This document shows, in pieces, positions 8,046-17,365 of a DNA stretch of 42,848 nt. The stretch's first letter is position 1. Every line of letters begins with the position of its first letter. The stretch comes from Polynucleobacter sp. Lineage in GTDB: Bacteria; Pseudomonadota; Gammaproteobacteria; Burkholderiales; Burkholderiaceae. The DNA is taken from positions 1-42,848 of the forward strand of contig JAEMSI010000006.1 of NCBI GenBank assembly GCA_016462905.1, given 5' to 3'. Made by a program: the position numbers and the translations under genes. A model generated the notes under the pieces. It ran no database searches and had not been told where the DNA came from. It worked only from the letters and a program-made list of their open reading frames with translations.

Positions 8046-8882
8046 ATGCAAACCCCTACACTCCTTTTTGATATTGGCAACAGTCGCCTGAAATGGGCTA
8101 TGCTTGACATGGCTCGCAACCCAGACGAGCTCGATAAAAAAATTTGGGAATATTCTGGTGTTATCGATACCAAATTACTAGGCTCAGAACTCCATCGCAA
8201 GGAACTATCTCACTACTTATTAAACACTGTTCCTAAGCCGAAATTGATTGGTCTTTGCTGTGTTGCTTCCGAGAGACGGATTGACGATCTAAAACAAATT
8301 TTGCACGAATGGAAGGATTTGCCGATTCATCGTTTAATGGGCTCCAGTTCCTTTCCCAATCTACGCTCGCAATATCTTGACAAGCATCTTCTCGGAGCAG
8401 ATCGCTGGGCCAGCATCATTGCCGCACGCAATCTATCGCAAGAAAATTGTTTAGTGGTGAACTGCGGCACGGCAACGACGATTGATCTCTTGGGCAGCAA
8501 TGGAATTCATTATGGCGGGTGGATTATTCCAGGAATGCGCCTAATGCAAGACTCCTTGATAGAGAATACAGCCCGCCTAGATCTGCCGGAAAATAAAAAT
8601 AGCGCGCTTGATATTGGTTTGAATACGTCGATGGCAATATCATCAGGCTGTCTTTTAGCCCAGATTGGCGCCCTGCAATCTGCCTTAAATTATGCCGAAT
8701 CGAAAAGAATAAAAATAAATCGCCTTTGGATTGATGGTGGCGATGCGGATTTGCTGTTACCGCATTTATCAGCCCTTCCCATTACCAGTGAGAAAATTAC
8801 CGGCTTAGTATTACGCGGACTTTGGGCTTGGCTTAAGAGCGAATCTTACCCAAAAGCTTTGTCGTCGAACGATCATGAATAA
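8046..8882 (+). CDS. coaX: type III pantothenate kinase
   Basis: CoaX phosphorylates pantothenate in the first step of CoA synthesis and needs a monovalent cation. The 278-residue protein shows the ASKHA phosphate-1 loop FDIGNSRLKW at residues 8-17, LGADRWASIIAAR in the middle and the phosphate-2 motif NCGTATTIDLL. It lies in an operon with birA. Its last 15 or so codons are antisense to the end of the convergent heptose adenylyltransferase gene (50-base overlap), so its C-terminal tail is not conserved family sequence. Confidence 0.95.
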   Translation: MQTPTLLFDIGNSRLKWAMLDMARNPDELDKKIWEYSGVIDTKLLGSELHRKELSHYLLNTVPKPKLIGLCCVASERRIDDLKQILHEWKDLPIHRLMGSSSFPNLRSQYLDKHLLGADRWASIIAARNLSQENCLVVNCGTATTIDLLGSNGIHYGGWIIPGMRLMQDSLIENTARLDLPENKNSALDIGLNTSMAISSGCLLAQIGALQSALNYAESKRIKINRLWIDGGDADLLLPHLSALPITSEKITGLVLRGLWAWLKSESYPKALSSNDHE

Positions 8883-9342
8883 AGGGGATAGCCATTGCCT
8901 TTCCGCCCCAAGATTGAACGACACGAGTTTCTTCCAAAGTACCAATTTCATAATCACCGCCCTTAACAAAAATATCAGGTCGAATTTTTTCAATTAAGGA
9001 CACGGGTGTTTTATCGGTAAATAAAATCACCTGATCGACGCTAGCTAAAGCTGCGACTAATGCCATACGATCTTCTTCAGAATTAATGGGGCGATCACTG
9101 CCCTTATCCAATAAACGCACAGATGCATCCGAATTAATTCCAACCACTAGACTGGCACCCAAAGCTCTTGCCTGATCTAAATAACTAGCATGGCCTCGAT
9201 GCAGAATATCGAAGACGCCATTAGTAAAAACAAGCGGGCGGGGCAGTAGGTTAATTTGTTTCTGCAAACGCTCTAAATCATTACCATCACTTATTTTGGC
9301 TTCAAAAGATGGGGCGGAAAGAGGCATTTTAGGATGGGGCAT
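8833..9342 (-). CDS. rfaE2: D-glycero-beta-D-manno-heptose 1-phosphate adenylyltransferase
   Basis: This enzyme makes ADP-heptose precursor for lipopolysaccharide inner core. At 169 residues it is the stand-alone nucleotidyltransferase (HldC type) equivalent to the C-terminal half of E. coli HldE. Motifs are TNGVFDILHRGH at residues 40-51 (HxGH-type ATP site) and STTKLLGKIR near the end, matching the ST-T-K signature. The separate kinase gene is not in the window. The start is ATG at 9342; an alternative ATG at 9327 would remove five residues. Its final codons overlap coaX tail to tail. Confidence 0.93.
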   Translation of the reverse strand: MPHPKMPLSAPSFEAKISDGNDLERLQKQINLLPRPLVFTNGVFDILHRGHASYLDQARALGASLVVGINSDASVRLLDKGSDRPINSEEDRMALVAALASVDQVILFTDKTPVSLIEKIRPDIFVKGGDYEIGTLEETRVVQSWGGKAMAIPFIHDRSTTKLLGKIRS

Positions 9343-9460
9343 TTTGATGGGTATTGCTGCATTTTCCTATTTTTTTCACTAAATACAAGCGCACCAAGCG
9401 ATTCGTCTGAATACCAATAATGCCTTAGACTTACATACTGACGATTACTGATGCCCAAAA

Positions 9461-10024
9461 ATGCTTAAAAACCACCTTTTTATACTAATACTTTCTTTTT
9501 TTATGACAATCTGGACCCAGCCAGTTTCTGCGAATACCTGCAGTCCCACCCTAATGCATACCTTTCCTAGGCTGCAAGATGAGCAACCACAAAACTTATG
9601 CCAATATCAAGGCAAGGTGATTTTGGTGGTGAATACAGCCAGTTATTGCGGTTTTACTGATCAATACGATGGCTTAGAAAAATTGTATGCCAAATATAAA
9701 GATCGCGGCTTTGTAGTGTTGGGATTTCCTTCTAATGATTTTGGCAAACAAGAACCTGGCAGCAACAAAGAAATTGCAGACTTTTGTAAAAATACCTATG
9801 ACGTTAAATTTCCAATGTTTGCAAAAAGTATTGTTTCTGGAAATGATGCGAATCCGCTATTCAAAATGCTAGTCAAAGAAACTGGTACAAAACCCAAATG
9901 GAATTTTTATAAATATTTAGTTGACCGAAAAGGCAATATTATCGATTCATTTAACAGCCTCACGAAACCAGAAAGCAAATCGATTACTGGCGAAATTGAG
10001 CGTTTGCTGAATGAAAAAATATAA
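9461..10024 (+). CDS. exported glutathione peroxidase-family protein
   Basis: A 187-residue Gpx. Residues 1-24 are a signal peptide (VSA cleavage), so it acts in the periplasm, unlike the common cytoplasmic BtuE type. The catalytic set is present: Cys63 in NTASYCGFTDQ, Gln97 in NDFGKQEPG, and Trp-Asn in KWNFYKYL at about 146. A second cysteine, C109 (DFCKN), is where thioredoxin-dependent members keep the resolving cysteine, so thioredoxin-like reductants are likelier than glutathione. It heads the five-gene lipid-modification unit; its stop and the next ATG are 2 bases apart. This hints at lipid peroxides as substrate. Confidence 0.88.
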   Translation: MLKNHLFILILSFFMTIWTQPVSANTCSPTLMHTFPRLQDEQPQNLCQYQGKVILVVNTASYCGFTDQYDGLEKLYAKYKDRGFVVLGFPSNDFGKQEPGSNKEIADFCKNTYDVKFPMFAKSIVSGNDANPLFKMLVKETGTKPKWNFYKYLVDRKGNIIDSFNSLTKPESKSITGEIERLLNEKI

Positions 10025-10026
10025 GC

Positions 10027-11400
10027 ATGGCAATTAAAAAGATTGCCGTTGTTGGGGCGGGCATATCTGGCTTGGCTTGTGCATACGAATTATCCAAACA
10101 AAGTGATCTCGAAATTACCTTATTTGAAGCTGGTGCCCATCTTGGCGGCCATTCAAATACGGTCGATATGGAGTTAAACACGGCGCGCGGATTGATTCGA
10201 TTTCCAGTGGATACTGGTTTTCTAGTTTTTAATCAAAGAACCTATCCCCGTTTAATTCGACTCTTCGATGAACTAAAGGTACCCACCGCCAAATCAAATA
10301 TGAGTTTTTCTGCCTCGATTCAAACTCAGAATGGTGAAATTGAATGGGCTGGAAATAATTTAAATTCTTTTTTTGGACAACGAAAAAATATTTTAAATCC
10401 TTACTTTTGGAAAATGGCTAAAGATATTTTCCGGTTTAATCAAATCACGGTAAAAATTGCCAGCAATCATTTGTCGCATCTCACTGCTGAAGAAAAAACA
10501 GGGGCGACAGTGGGTGAGTTTTTAAATCAATATGGCTTTAGCCAAGAATTTCGAGATTGGTATTTTTTACCGATGGTGGGAGCAATTTGGTCTTGTCCTA
10601 CGGAAGAAATGCTGCATTTTCCAATGGCAACCATGATTCGATTTTGTTATAACCATGGCTTACTTGAAATTCAAAATCGACCTCAATGGTATACCGTCCA
10701 GGGTGGTTCACGTGAATACGTAGCGCGCATCGTTACTGCATTAGAAAAAAAACGCGTCTCTATTGTTCGCCAAGCTGTTTTAAACGTGAAGGCCCAGCCT
10801 AACCAGTCCCAAGGCGTGAAGGTAGTCACGCAACAACAATCTGAATTATTTGATGGTGTAGTCATGGCTTGCCATAGCGATGAAAGCTTGCGCTTAGTGG
10901 AGGGTAACTCACAAGCAGAAAAACAAATCTTAGCCTCCATTCGCTACCAAAAAAATAAGGCGGTTTTGCATACGGATGAGTCTTTTTTGCCGCGCGTAAA
11001 ACGGTGTTGGGCTGCCTGGAACTACAGTAGTCGTCCTAGCCCTACCAAATCGACCAACGATGTAAGCGTCAATTATTTAATTAATGTATTGCAGCCATTA
11101 CCAACTGAGATTAAAAATCAAGCGGTTGTGGTCAGTTTAAATCCACAATACGATCCTGATCCTAGTAAAGTCTTTGCTCGTATTGATTATGCACACCCGC
11201 TATTTGATTCCGCGGCAATTCGAGCTCAAAAGAGACTACCGCTATTGCAAGGGCACTCGCAAATTTGGTATTGTGGGGCATGGACAGCCTACGGCTTTCA
11301 CGAAGATGGTTTGCGTTCAGGTGAATTAGTTGCGGCTGATTTAATTGCTTCTATTCATTCGCCAAGAAATAGCCCACCCATTCAGTCCAGTCTGTTATGA
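10027..11400 (+). CDS. FAD-dependent amine-oxidase-like oxidoreductase (COG2907)
   Basis: A 457-residue flavoprotein. The Rossmann dinucleotide motif GAGISGLACAYEL begins at residue 10 and GGHSNTVD follows near 38; the C-terminal FAD motif is around WYCGAWTAYGFHEDGL. COG2907 proteins are predicted to work with DUF1365 and Cfa-family proteins on membrane fatty acids, and the neighbouring genes here are exactly these. In Rhodobacter sphaeroides related genes belong to the singlet-oxygen response and to methylated furan fatty acid synthesis. The exact reaction is unknown; oxidation or desaturation of an acyl chain is my inference. Overlaps the next gene by 4 bases. Confidence 0.85.
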   Translation: MAIKKIAVVGAGISGLACAYELSKQSDLEITLFEAGAHLGGHSNTVDMELNTARGLIRFPVDTGFLVFNQRTYPRLIRLFDELKVPTAKSNMSFSASIQTQNGEIEWAGNNLNSFFGQRKNILNPYFWKMAKDIFRFNQITVKIASNHLSHLTAEEKTGATVGEFLNQYGFSQEFRDWYFLPMVGAIWSCPTEEMLHFPMATMIRFCYNHGLLEIQNRPQWYTVQGGSREYVARIVTALEKKRVSIVRQAVLNVKAQPNQSQGVKVVTQQQSELFDGVVMACHSDESLRLVEGNSQAEKQILASIRYQKNKAVLHTDESFLPRVKRCWAAWNYSSRPSPTKSTNDVSVNYLINVLQPLPTEIKNQAVVVSLNPQYDPDPSKVFARIDYAHPLFDSAAIRAQKRLPLLQGHSQIWYCGAWTAYGFHEDGLRSGELVAADLIASIHSPRNSPPIQSSLL

Positions 11401-12200
11401 ATTTATCAATTGAGAATAGACCAAGTCCAAAACTCAATTTTGGACTTGTAAAGCATACGCGCCTCTATCCGGTTCGAAATCATTTTAGCTACGGGGTTTT
11501 TACGCTGAAGATCCCAATGCGCCAACGTCGAAGCGACCCTAAGTTACTTTCGCGACAGGGTCTGGGCGATGGTCAACGAGCCATTTATTCTTTTTATGAT
11601 GAAGATCATGGTCAAGGTGAAACTGATAGCCTTGCTTGGATTGAAAAATTACTGAAGTCTCAAGGTATCAATGATGTCGACGGTGAAATTTGGCTACAAA
11701 CCTTTCCGCGTGTTTTCGGCTATGTTTTTAATCCAGTCAGTTTTTGGATTTGCCTGCGCCATGATCAGTCTGTGCGAGCTATTCTCGCGGAAGTGAATAA
11801 TACCTTTGGTGAAAGACATTGTTATTTATTAAGCAAAAAAAATGGTGATTCACTTTCCTCTGGAGAGACTATCTTGAGCAACAAAATTTTTCATGTTTCG
11901 CCATTTTGCTCAACCCAAGGGGAATATCAATTTCGTTTTTTATTTAGCAAAGACAGCAAAAGTGGAGTAGATTCGGTTTGTCGGATTGAATTACATGAGG
12001 ACAATAAGCCATTAATCTATACCAGCATTAGTGGGCACGATTTCGAATTATCACGCCAGGCTCTTCGAAAAGCATTTTTTTCATATCCACTAATGACTTT
12101 TGGGGTGATTCTGCGGATTCATTGGCAAGCCCTTAAACTATGGTCTAAAGGGGTGCGATTTCACCCTAAACCTAACCCTCCTAAGATGGAAGTAACATGA
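11397..12200 (+). CDS. DUF1365 domain protein
   Basis: A 267-residue protein of the DUF1365 family. It shows the typical start TRLYPVRNHFSYGVF, the segment LQTFPRVFGYVFNPVSFWIC, EVNNTFGERHCYLL and KIFHVSPF. There is no signal peptide. The family nearly always sits between a flavin amine oxidase and a Cfa-like gene, as here, and overlaps both neighbours by 4 bases (ATGA), which implies translational coupling. No reaction has been firmly assigned for this subgroup; involvement in modification of unsaturated fatty acyl chains is inferred from context. Confidence 0.88.
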   Translation: MNLSIENRPSPKLNFGLVKHTRLYPVRNHFSYGVFTLKIPMRQRRSDPKLLSRQGLGDGQRAIYSFYDEDHGQGETDSLAWIEKLLKSQGINDVDGEIWLQTFPRVFGYVFNPVSFWICLRHDQSVRAILAEVNNTFGERHCYLLSKKNGDSLSSGETILSNKIFHVSPFCSTQGEYQFRFLFSKDSKSGVDSVCRIELHEDNKPLIYTSISGHDFELSRQALRKAFFSYPLMTFGVILRIHWQALKLWSKGVRFHPKPNPPKMEVT

Positions 12201-13471
12201 CGACTCGACCTGGACAATCTCTACTTTCTAGATTGTCTTTTGTTAACCGCGAGAACCATGCTTCGCCAAATCAGGGCTTACCTTTTGCTGCTAAAACTGT
12301 TCTTAGCATATTAAAAGGTTTATATGCAGGACATTTGACGGTTGTTCTACCAAACGGTCAAGTCCATGAATTTGGTCTATTAAATGATCAACCAGTTGCA
12401 GAAATTCGTATTTTTGATTGGAATGTTTTTAGGCGAATTTTGCGCCATGGGGATATTGGTTTTGCCGAAGCCTACATTTCAGGGGAATGGAATACGCCCG
12501 ATTTATTAAGCCTACTTGAATTAGCCGTTCGCAATCGCAATACCCTTGAAAAAGCAATCTATGGCAATTGGCTAGTTTCGTTTATCTATCGAGTAAAACA
12601 TCAATTACGTCGCAATACTAAAGTCAACAGCAAAAAAAATATTCAAGCTCATTACGATTTGGGTAATGCTTTTTATTCGATTTGGCTTGATCCCAGCATG
12701 ACTTATTCGAGCGCCTGGTTTAAATCGAATCAAATACAAGACATTACTCAAGCTCAAACTGCCAAGTACCAAGCTATTCTGGATTCCCTTCAATGTAAAC
12801 CCAGCTCCCAGATTCTCGAAATAGGTTGCGGATGGGGAGGGTTTATGGAGTTGGCCAGTAAATCAGGACATGCCGTCACTGGCCTCACGCTTTCCCATGA
12901 GCAAAAGAAATATGCTGAAGAGCGCCTAGGATCATTGAAAGAATCCAACCCCCATTACCAAGTTAGCCTGCAAGACTATCGTGATTGTCGCTCCCAATTC
13001 GATGGCATCGCCTCGATTGAAATGTTTGAGGCAGTTGGCGAGCGATATTGGCCTGAGTATTTCAAAGCCTTGAAACGCTGTCTTAAGAAAGACGGTAGGG
13101 CTTGTATTCAAACGATTGTGATCGACGATCAATTATTTGATCGCTATCGTAACAATACCGATTTTATTCAGCAATATATTTTTCCAGGTGGCATGTTGCC
13201 TTCGAAATTGGTTTTTAAAGATTTAGCCCTAAAAGCTGGCTTAGAAATTGAAAAAGAATTTTCATTTGGAGAAGATTACGCTCGTACTCTGTGCGTCTGG
13301 TATGACAACTTTAACCATCGTCTTGATTTGATTTCTGAATTGGGTTTTGATGAAGCTTTTATTCGTTTGTGGAATTTTTATCTGATGTATTGTGCGGCCG
13401 GATTTAAAGAAAAAAATATTGATGTGGTGCAGTTCACTTTAAAACATCAAATTAACAATCGTTTCAATTAA
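12197..13471 (+). CDS. Cfa-family lipid methyltransferase with altered bicarbonate site
   Basis: A 424-residue member of the cyclopropane-fatty-acyl-phospholipid synthase family: N-terminal lipid-binding domain to about 145, then the SAM methyltransferase core with AHYDLGNAFY (151-160) and LEIGCGWGG (207-215). Compared with E. coli Cfa, Glu239 (here E278, MFEAVG) and Tyr317 (Y361, GEDYARTL) are kept. Cys139 is Ser172 (TYSSAW) and His266 is Gln305 (CIQTIVI). I recall this YSS/EAVG pattern as typical of Cfa-like proteins from amine-oxidase/DUF1365 operons. It may therefore make methylated, methylene or furan-precursor fatty acids instead of cyclopropanes. I withhold the symbol cfa for that reason. 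Confidence 0.88.
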   Translation: MTTRPGQSLLSRLSFVNRENHASPNQGLPFAAKTVLSILKGLYAGHLTVVLPNGQVHEFGLLNDQPVAEIRIFDWNVFRRILRHGDIGFAEAYISGEWNTPDLLSLLELAVRNRNTLEKAIYGNWLVSFIYRVKHQLRRNTKVNSKKNIQAHYDLGNAFYSIWLDPSMTYSSAWFKSNQIQDITQAQTAKYQAILDSLQCKPSSQILEIGCGWGGFMELASKSGHAVTGLTLSHEQKKYAEERLGSLKESNPHYQVSLQDYRDCRSQFDGIASIEMFEAVGERYWPEYFKALKRCLKKDGRACIQTIVIDDQLFDRYRNNTDFIQQYIFPGGMLPSKLVFKDLALKAGLEIEKEFSFGEDYARTLCVWYDNFNHRLDLISELGFDEAFIRLWNFYLMYCAAGFKEKNIDVVQFTLKHQINNRFN

Positions 13472-13473
13472 AA

Positions 13474-14250
13474 ATGCGCCAAAACGGAATTCGTGATTTT
13501 CGCAATCAGCGCATTTGGATTATTGGCGCCTCAAGCGGAATTGGTGCAGCCTGCGCTCAGGCCCTACTACTACAGGGTGCTAAGCTAGCTTTATCCAGTA
13601 GGCGCGTTGAACGCTTAGAAGCGCTTCTAAGCCATGAAAATAGCGCAAACCACTTAATACTGCCTCTCGACATAACCCAAAAGGGTGAGATTGAAAATGC
13701 TTATGAACAAATAAATCAAGCGTGGGGCGGTATTGATCTCTTGCTTTTTGTTTCAGGTATTTATATACCGCTACGTGCCGATCATTTCAACATAGCAGAT
13801 GCACAATTAACCATTGAATCGAATGTGTTGGGACCTATGCGGGCGGTAGCTGCTGTATTGCCCAAAATGCTTGAAAACCATTCGGGTCATATTGCCATTG
13901 TGGGAAGTGTTGCAGGCTATAGCGGCCTTCCAAAAGCCTTGGCTTATGGTCCAAGTAAGGCAGCGATGATCTTGTTTTGTGAAACTTTATTTTATGATTT
14001 ACAGCCACAGGGGATCAGTGTCCATATGATTTCACCTGGATTTGTTGAGACGGATGCCGTTGCTAATAATGATTTTGAGATGCCAGCCCTAATTTCGGCT
14101 GAAGTGGCGGCTAAAGAAATCGTATTGGGGATTCAAAAAGGTGAGTTTGATATCCACTTTCCAAAACGGTTTTCGCGTTTTCTAAAATTTTTACGAATTT
14201 TGCCTTACCCTCTCTATTTTTGGCTTTTGCGTCGCTTCGTAAAAATATAA
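13474..14250 (+). CDS. SDR-family NAD(P)-dependent oxidoreductase
   Basis: A classical short-chain dehydrogenase of 258 residues. The cofactor motif GASSGIG is at 18-24, and the catalytic triad is Ser145 (VGSVAG), Tyr158 and Lys162 (YGPSK). The C-terminus is hydrophobic and basic (PYPLYFWLLRRFVK), suggesting membrane association and hence a lipid-like substrate. It starts 2 bases after the Cfa-like gene and closes that unit. SDRs are common companions of amine-oxidase/DUF1365/Cfa clusters, but the substrate is unknown. Confidence 0.85.
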   Translation: MRQNGIRDFRNQRIWIIGASSGIGAACAQALLLQGAKLALSSRRVERLEALLSHENSANHLILPLDITQKGEIENAYEQINQAWGGIDLLLFVSGIYIPLRADHFNIADAQLTIESNVLGPMRAVAAVLPKMLENHSGHIAIVGSVAGYSGLPKALAYGPSKAAMILFCETLFYDLQPQGISVHMISPGFVETDAVANNDFEMPALISAEVAAKEIVLGIQKGEFDIHFPKRFSRFLKFLRILPYPLYFWLLRRFVKI

Positions 14251-14263
14251 GTGAGATGCTCGT

Positions 14264-14911
14264 TTATTTGTACTTATCTTTGCGCACTTTTTCAACCAAA
14301 TAATCCATTACCCCAATCGCTTTTGCTTTGGTACCCGCTATCGATGGCGAGGTGATGTATTTACCTTGTATTGCCATAGTAGGAACACCATCAATCCGAT
14401 ACGCATCAGCCAGCTGCCGAGCAGCGCGGGACTTGGCCAAAACCGCAAACGAGCGATAGCTGCTTAAAAATGCACTGCGATCAACTCCCTGACTAGAAAC
14501 CCAATCTGCAATTTCATTTTCGTTTAATAGTTTTTTATTTTCTCGATGAATTGCAAACATTACTTTTTCATTGAGTGCATCGGCTTTACCAAGCGCTTCT
14601 AATGCATAAAATAACTGGCTGTGTGGCAATAATTCATCACGAAAGGCTAAAGGAACTTTGCGAAATGCAACATCTTTGCCTTGCTTTTGCTGCCAAGCTT
14701 TTAGTTCAGGCTCAAAGTCATAACAATGCGGACAACCGTACCAAAAAAATTCAATTACCTCGACTTTATTTTTAGTATCTAAAGGCTGACTTACGGGCAA
14801 AATTCGATAATCAAAACCTTCCTCAATCTTACTAACACCTTGTGCATAAGTCACTGAACCAATAACTAAAAAGATGCTGCAAAAGATAAAATAACGTCTG
14901 CTGAAACTCAT
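14264..14911 (-). CDS. dsbA: periplasmic thiol:disulfide interchange protein DsbA
   Basis: DsbA introduces disulfides into exported proteins. The 215-residue precursor has a signal peptide (cleavage near VTYA, residue 23), the thioredoxin active site CPHC at 60-63 (FFWYGCPHC) and the cis-proline segment GVPTMAIQGKY in the C-terminal part. Length and CPHC are standard for DsbA. Its start overlaps the stop of the SPOR gene by 4 bases, and the order argS-SPOR-dsbA is common in Burkholderiales. It converges on the SDR gene with 13 bases between. Confidence 0.93.
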   Translation of the reverse strand: MSFSRRYFIFCSIFLVIGSVTYAQGVSKIEEGFDYRILPVSQPLDTKNKVEVIEFFWYGCPHCYDFEPELKAWQQKQGKDVAFRKVPLAFRDELLPHSQLFYALEALGKADALNEKVMFAIHRENKKLLNENEIADWVSSQGVDRSAFLSSYRSFAVLAKSRAARQLADAYRIDGVPTMAIQGKYITSPSIAGTKAKAIGVMDYLVEKVRKDKYK

Positions 14912-15486
14912 GGATTATTCACTTTAATTACGGCGGGTTTAATTCCCATTAAAGAAAGTTTGCCCCGCAAAGTAGTGGTGTCTTCAATCGATGCAAATGG
15001 CCCAATACGAACCCGCCATAAAGCATTACCATCCACCGCGCTTTCGCTTAATTGAGACTGTATTCCTTCCATTGCTAAATTTGCCTTTTGTGAATCGGCA
15101 TCATTTCTTTTCGAAAAAACACCGGTTTGAATATAAAAGACAGCCTCACCGGACTTATTATTTGCAATATCGGCAATCGGGTCTGGGGCAGTATTGGCTC
15201 CTGGAACTTTGGTTTGCAAAGGTTTATTCAAATCAATCTGAGGAGTGGGAATAGACACTTCCTCGTCAGCTGATGACGAATTTGTAGAGGGCTTTGCCAG
15301 TGGCGGCAAACTAGGGGCGCGTATTCCTGGCTTTTCTTGGGGTTGTGATTTGGTAATGTAATAGGCGACCCCAAGCGCCAAGCCAATACCAACCAATAGA
15401 CCCAAAACAATTCCGAGCAGAACCCCGCCAGACTGCTTGGACAGGGTTCTCTTGTTCGGGAATTTTTTTATTGGATGTAAGCGCAT
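14908..15486 (-). CDS. SPOR-domain inner-membrane protein
   Basis: A 192-residue bitopic membrane protein: short basic cytoplasmic tail, one membrane helix at about 20-43 (GVLLGIVLGLLVGIGLALGV), a proline- and serine-rich linker to about 110, and a C-terminal SPOR domain (YIQTGVFSKRNDADSQKANL, then WRVRIGPFASIEDT). SPOR domains bind glycan strands stripped of stem peptides at the septum, so a cell-division role like FtsN or DedD is likely. It lies 57 bases downstream of argS. Confidence 0.88.
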   Translation of the reverse strand: MRLHPIKKFPNKRTLSKQSGGVLLGIVLGLLVGIGLALGVAYYITKSQPQEKPGIRAPSLPPLAKPSTNSSSADEEVSIPTPQIDLNKPLQTKVPGANTAPDPIADIANNKSGEAVFYIQTGVFSKRNDADSQKANLAMEGIQSQLSESAVDGNALWRVRIGPFASIEDTTTLRGKLSLMGIKPAVIKVNNP

Positions 15487-15543
15487 TCTAAGAAATTGTT
15501 GATGTAATGACGATATCTTAACTCGCGTTCTAAAACTAGTGGA

Positions 15544-17286
15544 TTACATTTTTTCAGGGGCAGAAACCCCTAAAATTTTCAAGCCATTTTCTAAAACCTG
15601 ACGGGTTGCGGCTAATAAGGCCAAACGGGCTTTTTTTAGATTGGCGTCATCCACCAGAACTCGGTCTGCATTGTAAAAAGTATGGAAATCTCCTGCCAAA
15701 TCCCGCAAATAAAAAGCGACTGTATGTGGCGATAGTTCTTTGGCTGCGGTCTCTAATACCTCAGGGTATTCAGCTAATCTACGCAATAAAAGATCAGAGG
15801 CTTTACTGTCCAATAATTCTAATTGAGCATTCTTTAGGCTTGCTATATCTCCACCCCACTGCTGCAGGATTGAACAAATTCGGGCATGCGCATATTGCAC
15901 ATAAAAAACAGGATTCTCATCGTTTTGTTTTAAGGCTAAATCAACATCAAAGACGAATTCTGTGTCAGCCTTGCGCGATATGAGAAAAAATCGTACCGCA
16001 TCTCTACCGCGCTGCAATGCTTGAGTTCTTTGGTCTTCACTCATCTCTGATGTTGTGCCGCCAGACCACTCAACCAAATCACGTAAAGTCACATAGGATC
16101 CGGCACGTTTTGATAATTTGACCTCTTCACCATTTTTCATTACGGTGACCATTTTGTGCAGCACATAGTCGGGATATGTCTTAGGAATCGCCCACCCCCG
16201 TTTTTGTGCGACGCCTTGTAGACCACTGCGTACCCGCGCAATCGTGCCATGATGATCGCTACCTTGCACATTAATTACTTTTTCAAAGCCACGTTGCCAT
16301 TTATTTGAGTGGTATGCCACATCAGGCACAAAATAGGTATAACTGCCATCCGACTTTCTCATCACCCGATCTTTATCATCGCCATCGCTGGTAGTTTTAA
16401 GCCATAGAGCGCCATCCGCTTCATATGTTTTCTGGATAGCTTGTAAGTCTTGAATGACCTGATCAACACTACCATCCGAATAGAGAGAAGACTCAAGATA
16501 AAAACGATCAAATCGCACACCAAATATACTTAAGTCAATATCTTGCTCTTTGCGCAAATAATCAACTGCAAATTCACGAATTTTTTCTAGGTCGCCACTA
16601 TCCCCAGCGGCAGAAGCATACGCATTGGCAATCTCCGCAATATATTCCCCGTTATAGGCTTGCTCGGGCCAATTTGAGTCGCTCGGTTTTAAGCCCTGTA
16701 ATCGACTCTGAACCGATAAGGCTAAGTTTTGAATTTGAACACCAGCATCGTTGTAATAAAACTCGCGATGCACTTTCACCCCCTGAGTGCTCAATATATT
16801 AGCTAATGCATCCCCTAAAGCAGCCTGACGACCATGCCCAACATGCAATGGCCCAGTTGGATTAGCCGATACAAATTCAATCATGACTTGGATTGGTGCA
16901 TCTTTCCTTGCCTGAAGTTGAGTTTGATCGCCAAAATGCAAGCGCTCTTCTGCAATTTCAGAAATAACGGCTGTTTTAGCTTGATTGCTAAGTCGAAAAT
17001 TAATAAAACCAGGGCCCGCAATTTCACTACTGGCAATCAAGCTTTGAAAGCCATCTTGGGCTGTGAGCTCAAGCACCATTTGCTGGGCTATTTCTCTTGG
17101 ATTGGCTTTCCAAGGCTTGGCAATTTGCAAAGCAATGTTGCAAGCAATATCGCCATGCTCGATAGCCTTAGGCCTTTCTAAATGAGGGGACGGCAAACTT
17201 TCTTTCGAAAATCCACGCGCCCGCGCAATATTTTTTAAGGCCTGATTTAAATAGCCTAAAAGTTGTTCTTTTTGTTTTGCAAGCAT
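15544..17286 (-). CDS. argS: arginyl-tRNA synthetase
   Basis: A 580-residue class I synthetase. It has the N-terminal Add-1 domain ([16 protein letters not shown] onward), [16 protein letters not shown] with the HIGH-equivalent HVGH at 148-151, a KMSKS-like loop ([13 protein letters not shown]) and a C-terminal anticodon domain ending near GVSAPEKM. I start at ATG 17286, which places the family N-terminus normally; an in-frame TTG at 17331 would add 15 unlikely residues. It is divergent from the DUF1840 gene with 79 bases between. Confidence 0.96.
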   Translation of the reverse strand: MLAKQKEQLLGYLNQALKNIARARGFSKESLPSPHLERPKAIEHGDIACNIALQIAKPWKANPREIAQQMVLELTAQDGFQSLIASSEIAGPGFINFRLSNQAKTAVISEIAEERLHFGDQTQLQARKDAPIQVMIEFVSANPTGPLHVGHGRQAALGDALANILSTQGVKVHREFYYNDAGVQIQNLALSVQSRLQGLKPSDSNWPEQAYNGEYIAEIANAYASAAGDSGDLEKIREFAVDYLRKEQDIDLSIFGVRFDRFYLESSLYSDGSVDQVIQDLQAIQKTYEADGALWLKTTSDGDDKDRVMRKSDGSYTYFVPDVAYHSNKWQRGFEKVINVQGSDHHGTIARVRSGLQGVAQKRGWAIPKTYPDYVLHKMVTVMKNGEEVKLSKRAGSYVTLRDLVEWSGGTTSEMSEDQRTQALQRGRDAVRFFLISRKADTEFVFDVDLALKQNDENPVFYVQYAHARICSILQQWGGDIASLKNAQLELLDSKASDLLLRRLAEYPEVLETAAKELSPHTVAFYLRDLAGDFHTFYNADRVLVDDANLKKARLALLAATRQVLENGLKILGVSAPEKM

Positions 17287-17365
17287 AAGAGTTGATTTTA
17301 TCAGGGGCTCAGGATGGCGCTCCCTGTTCAAACTTCAGTTTTTAGATTTAATGCTAAATTAAGTC

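Noticed and set aside
9343..9460. ECF-sigma (ChrR/RpoE-type) promoter ahead of the peroxidase operon
   Set aside because: I looked for a TGATC-type -35 with a suitable -10 and found no convincing pair; no adjacent sigma/anti-sigma genes are present in the window.
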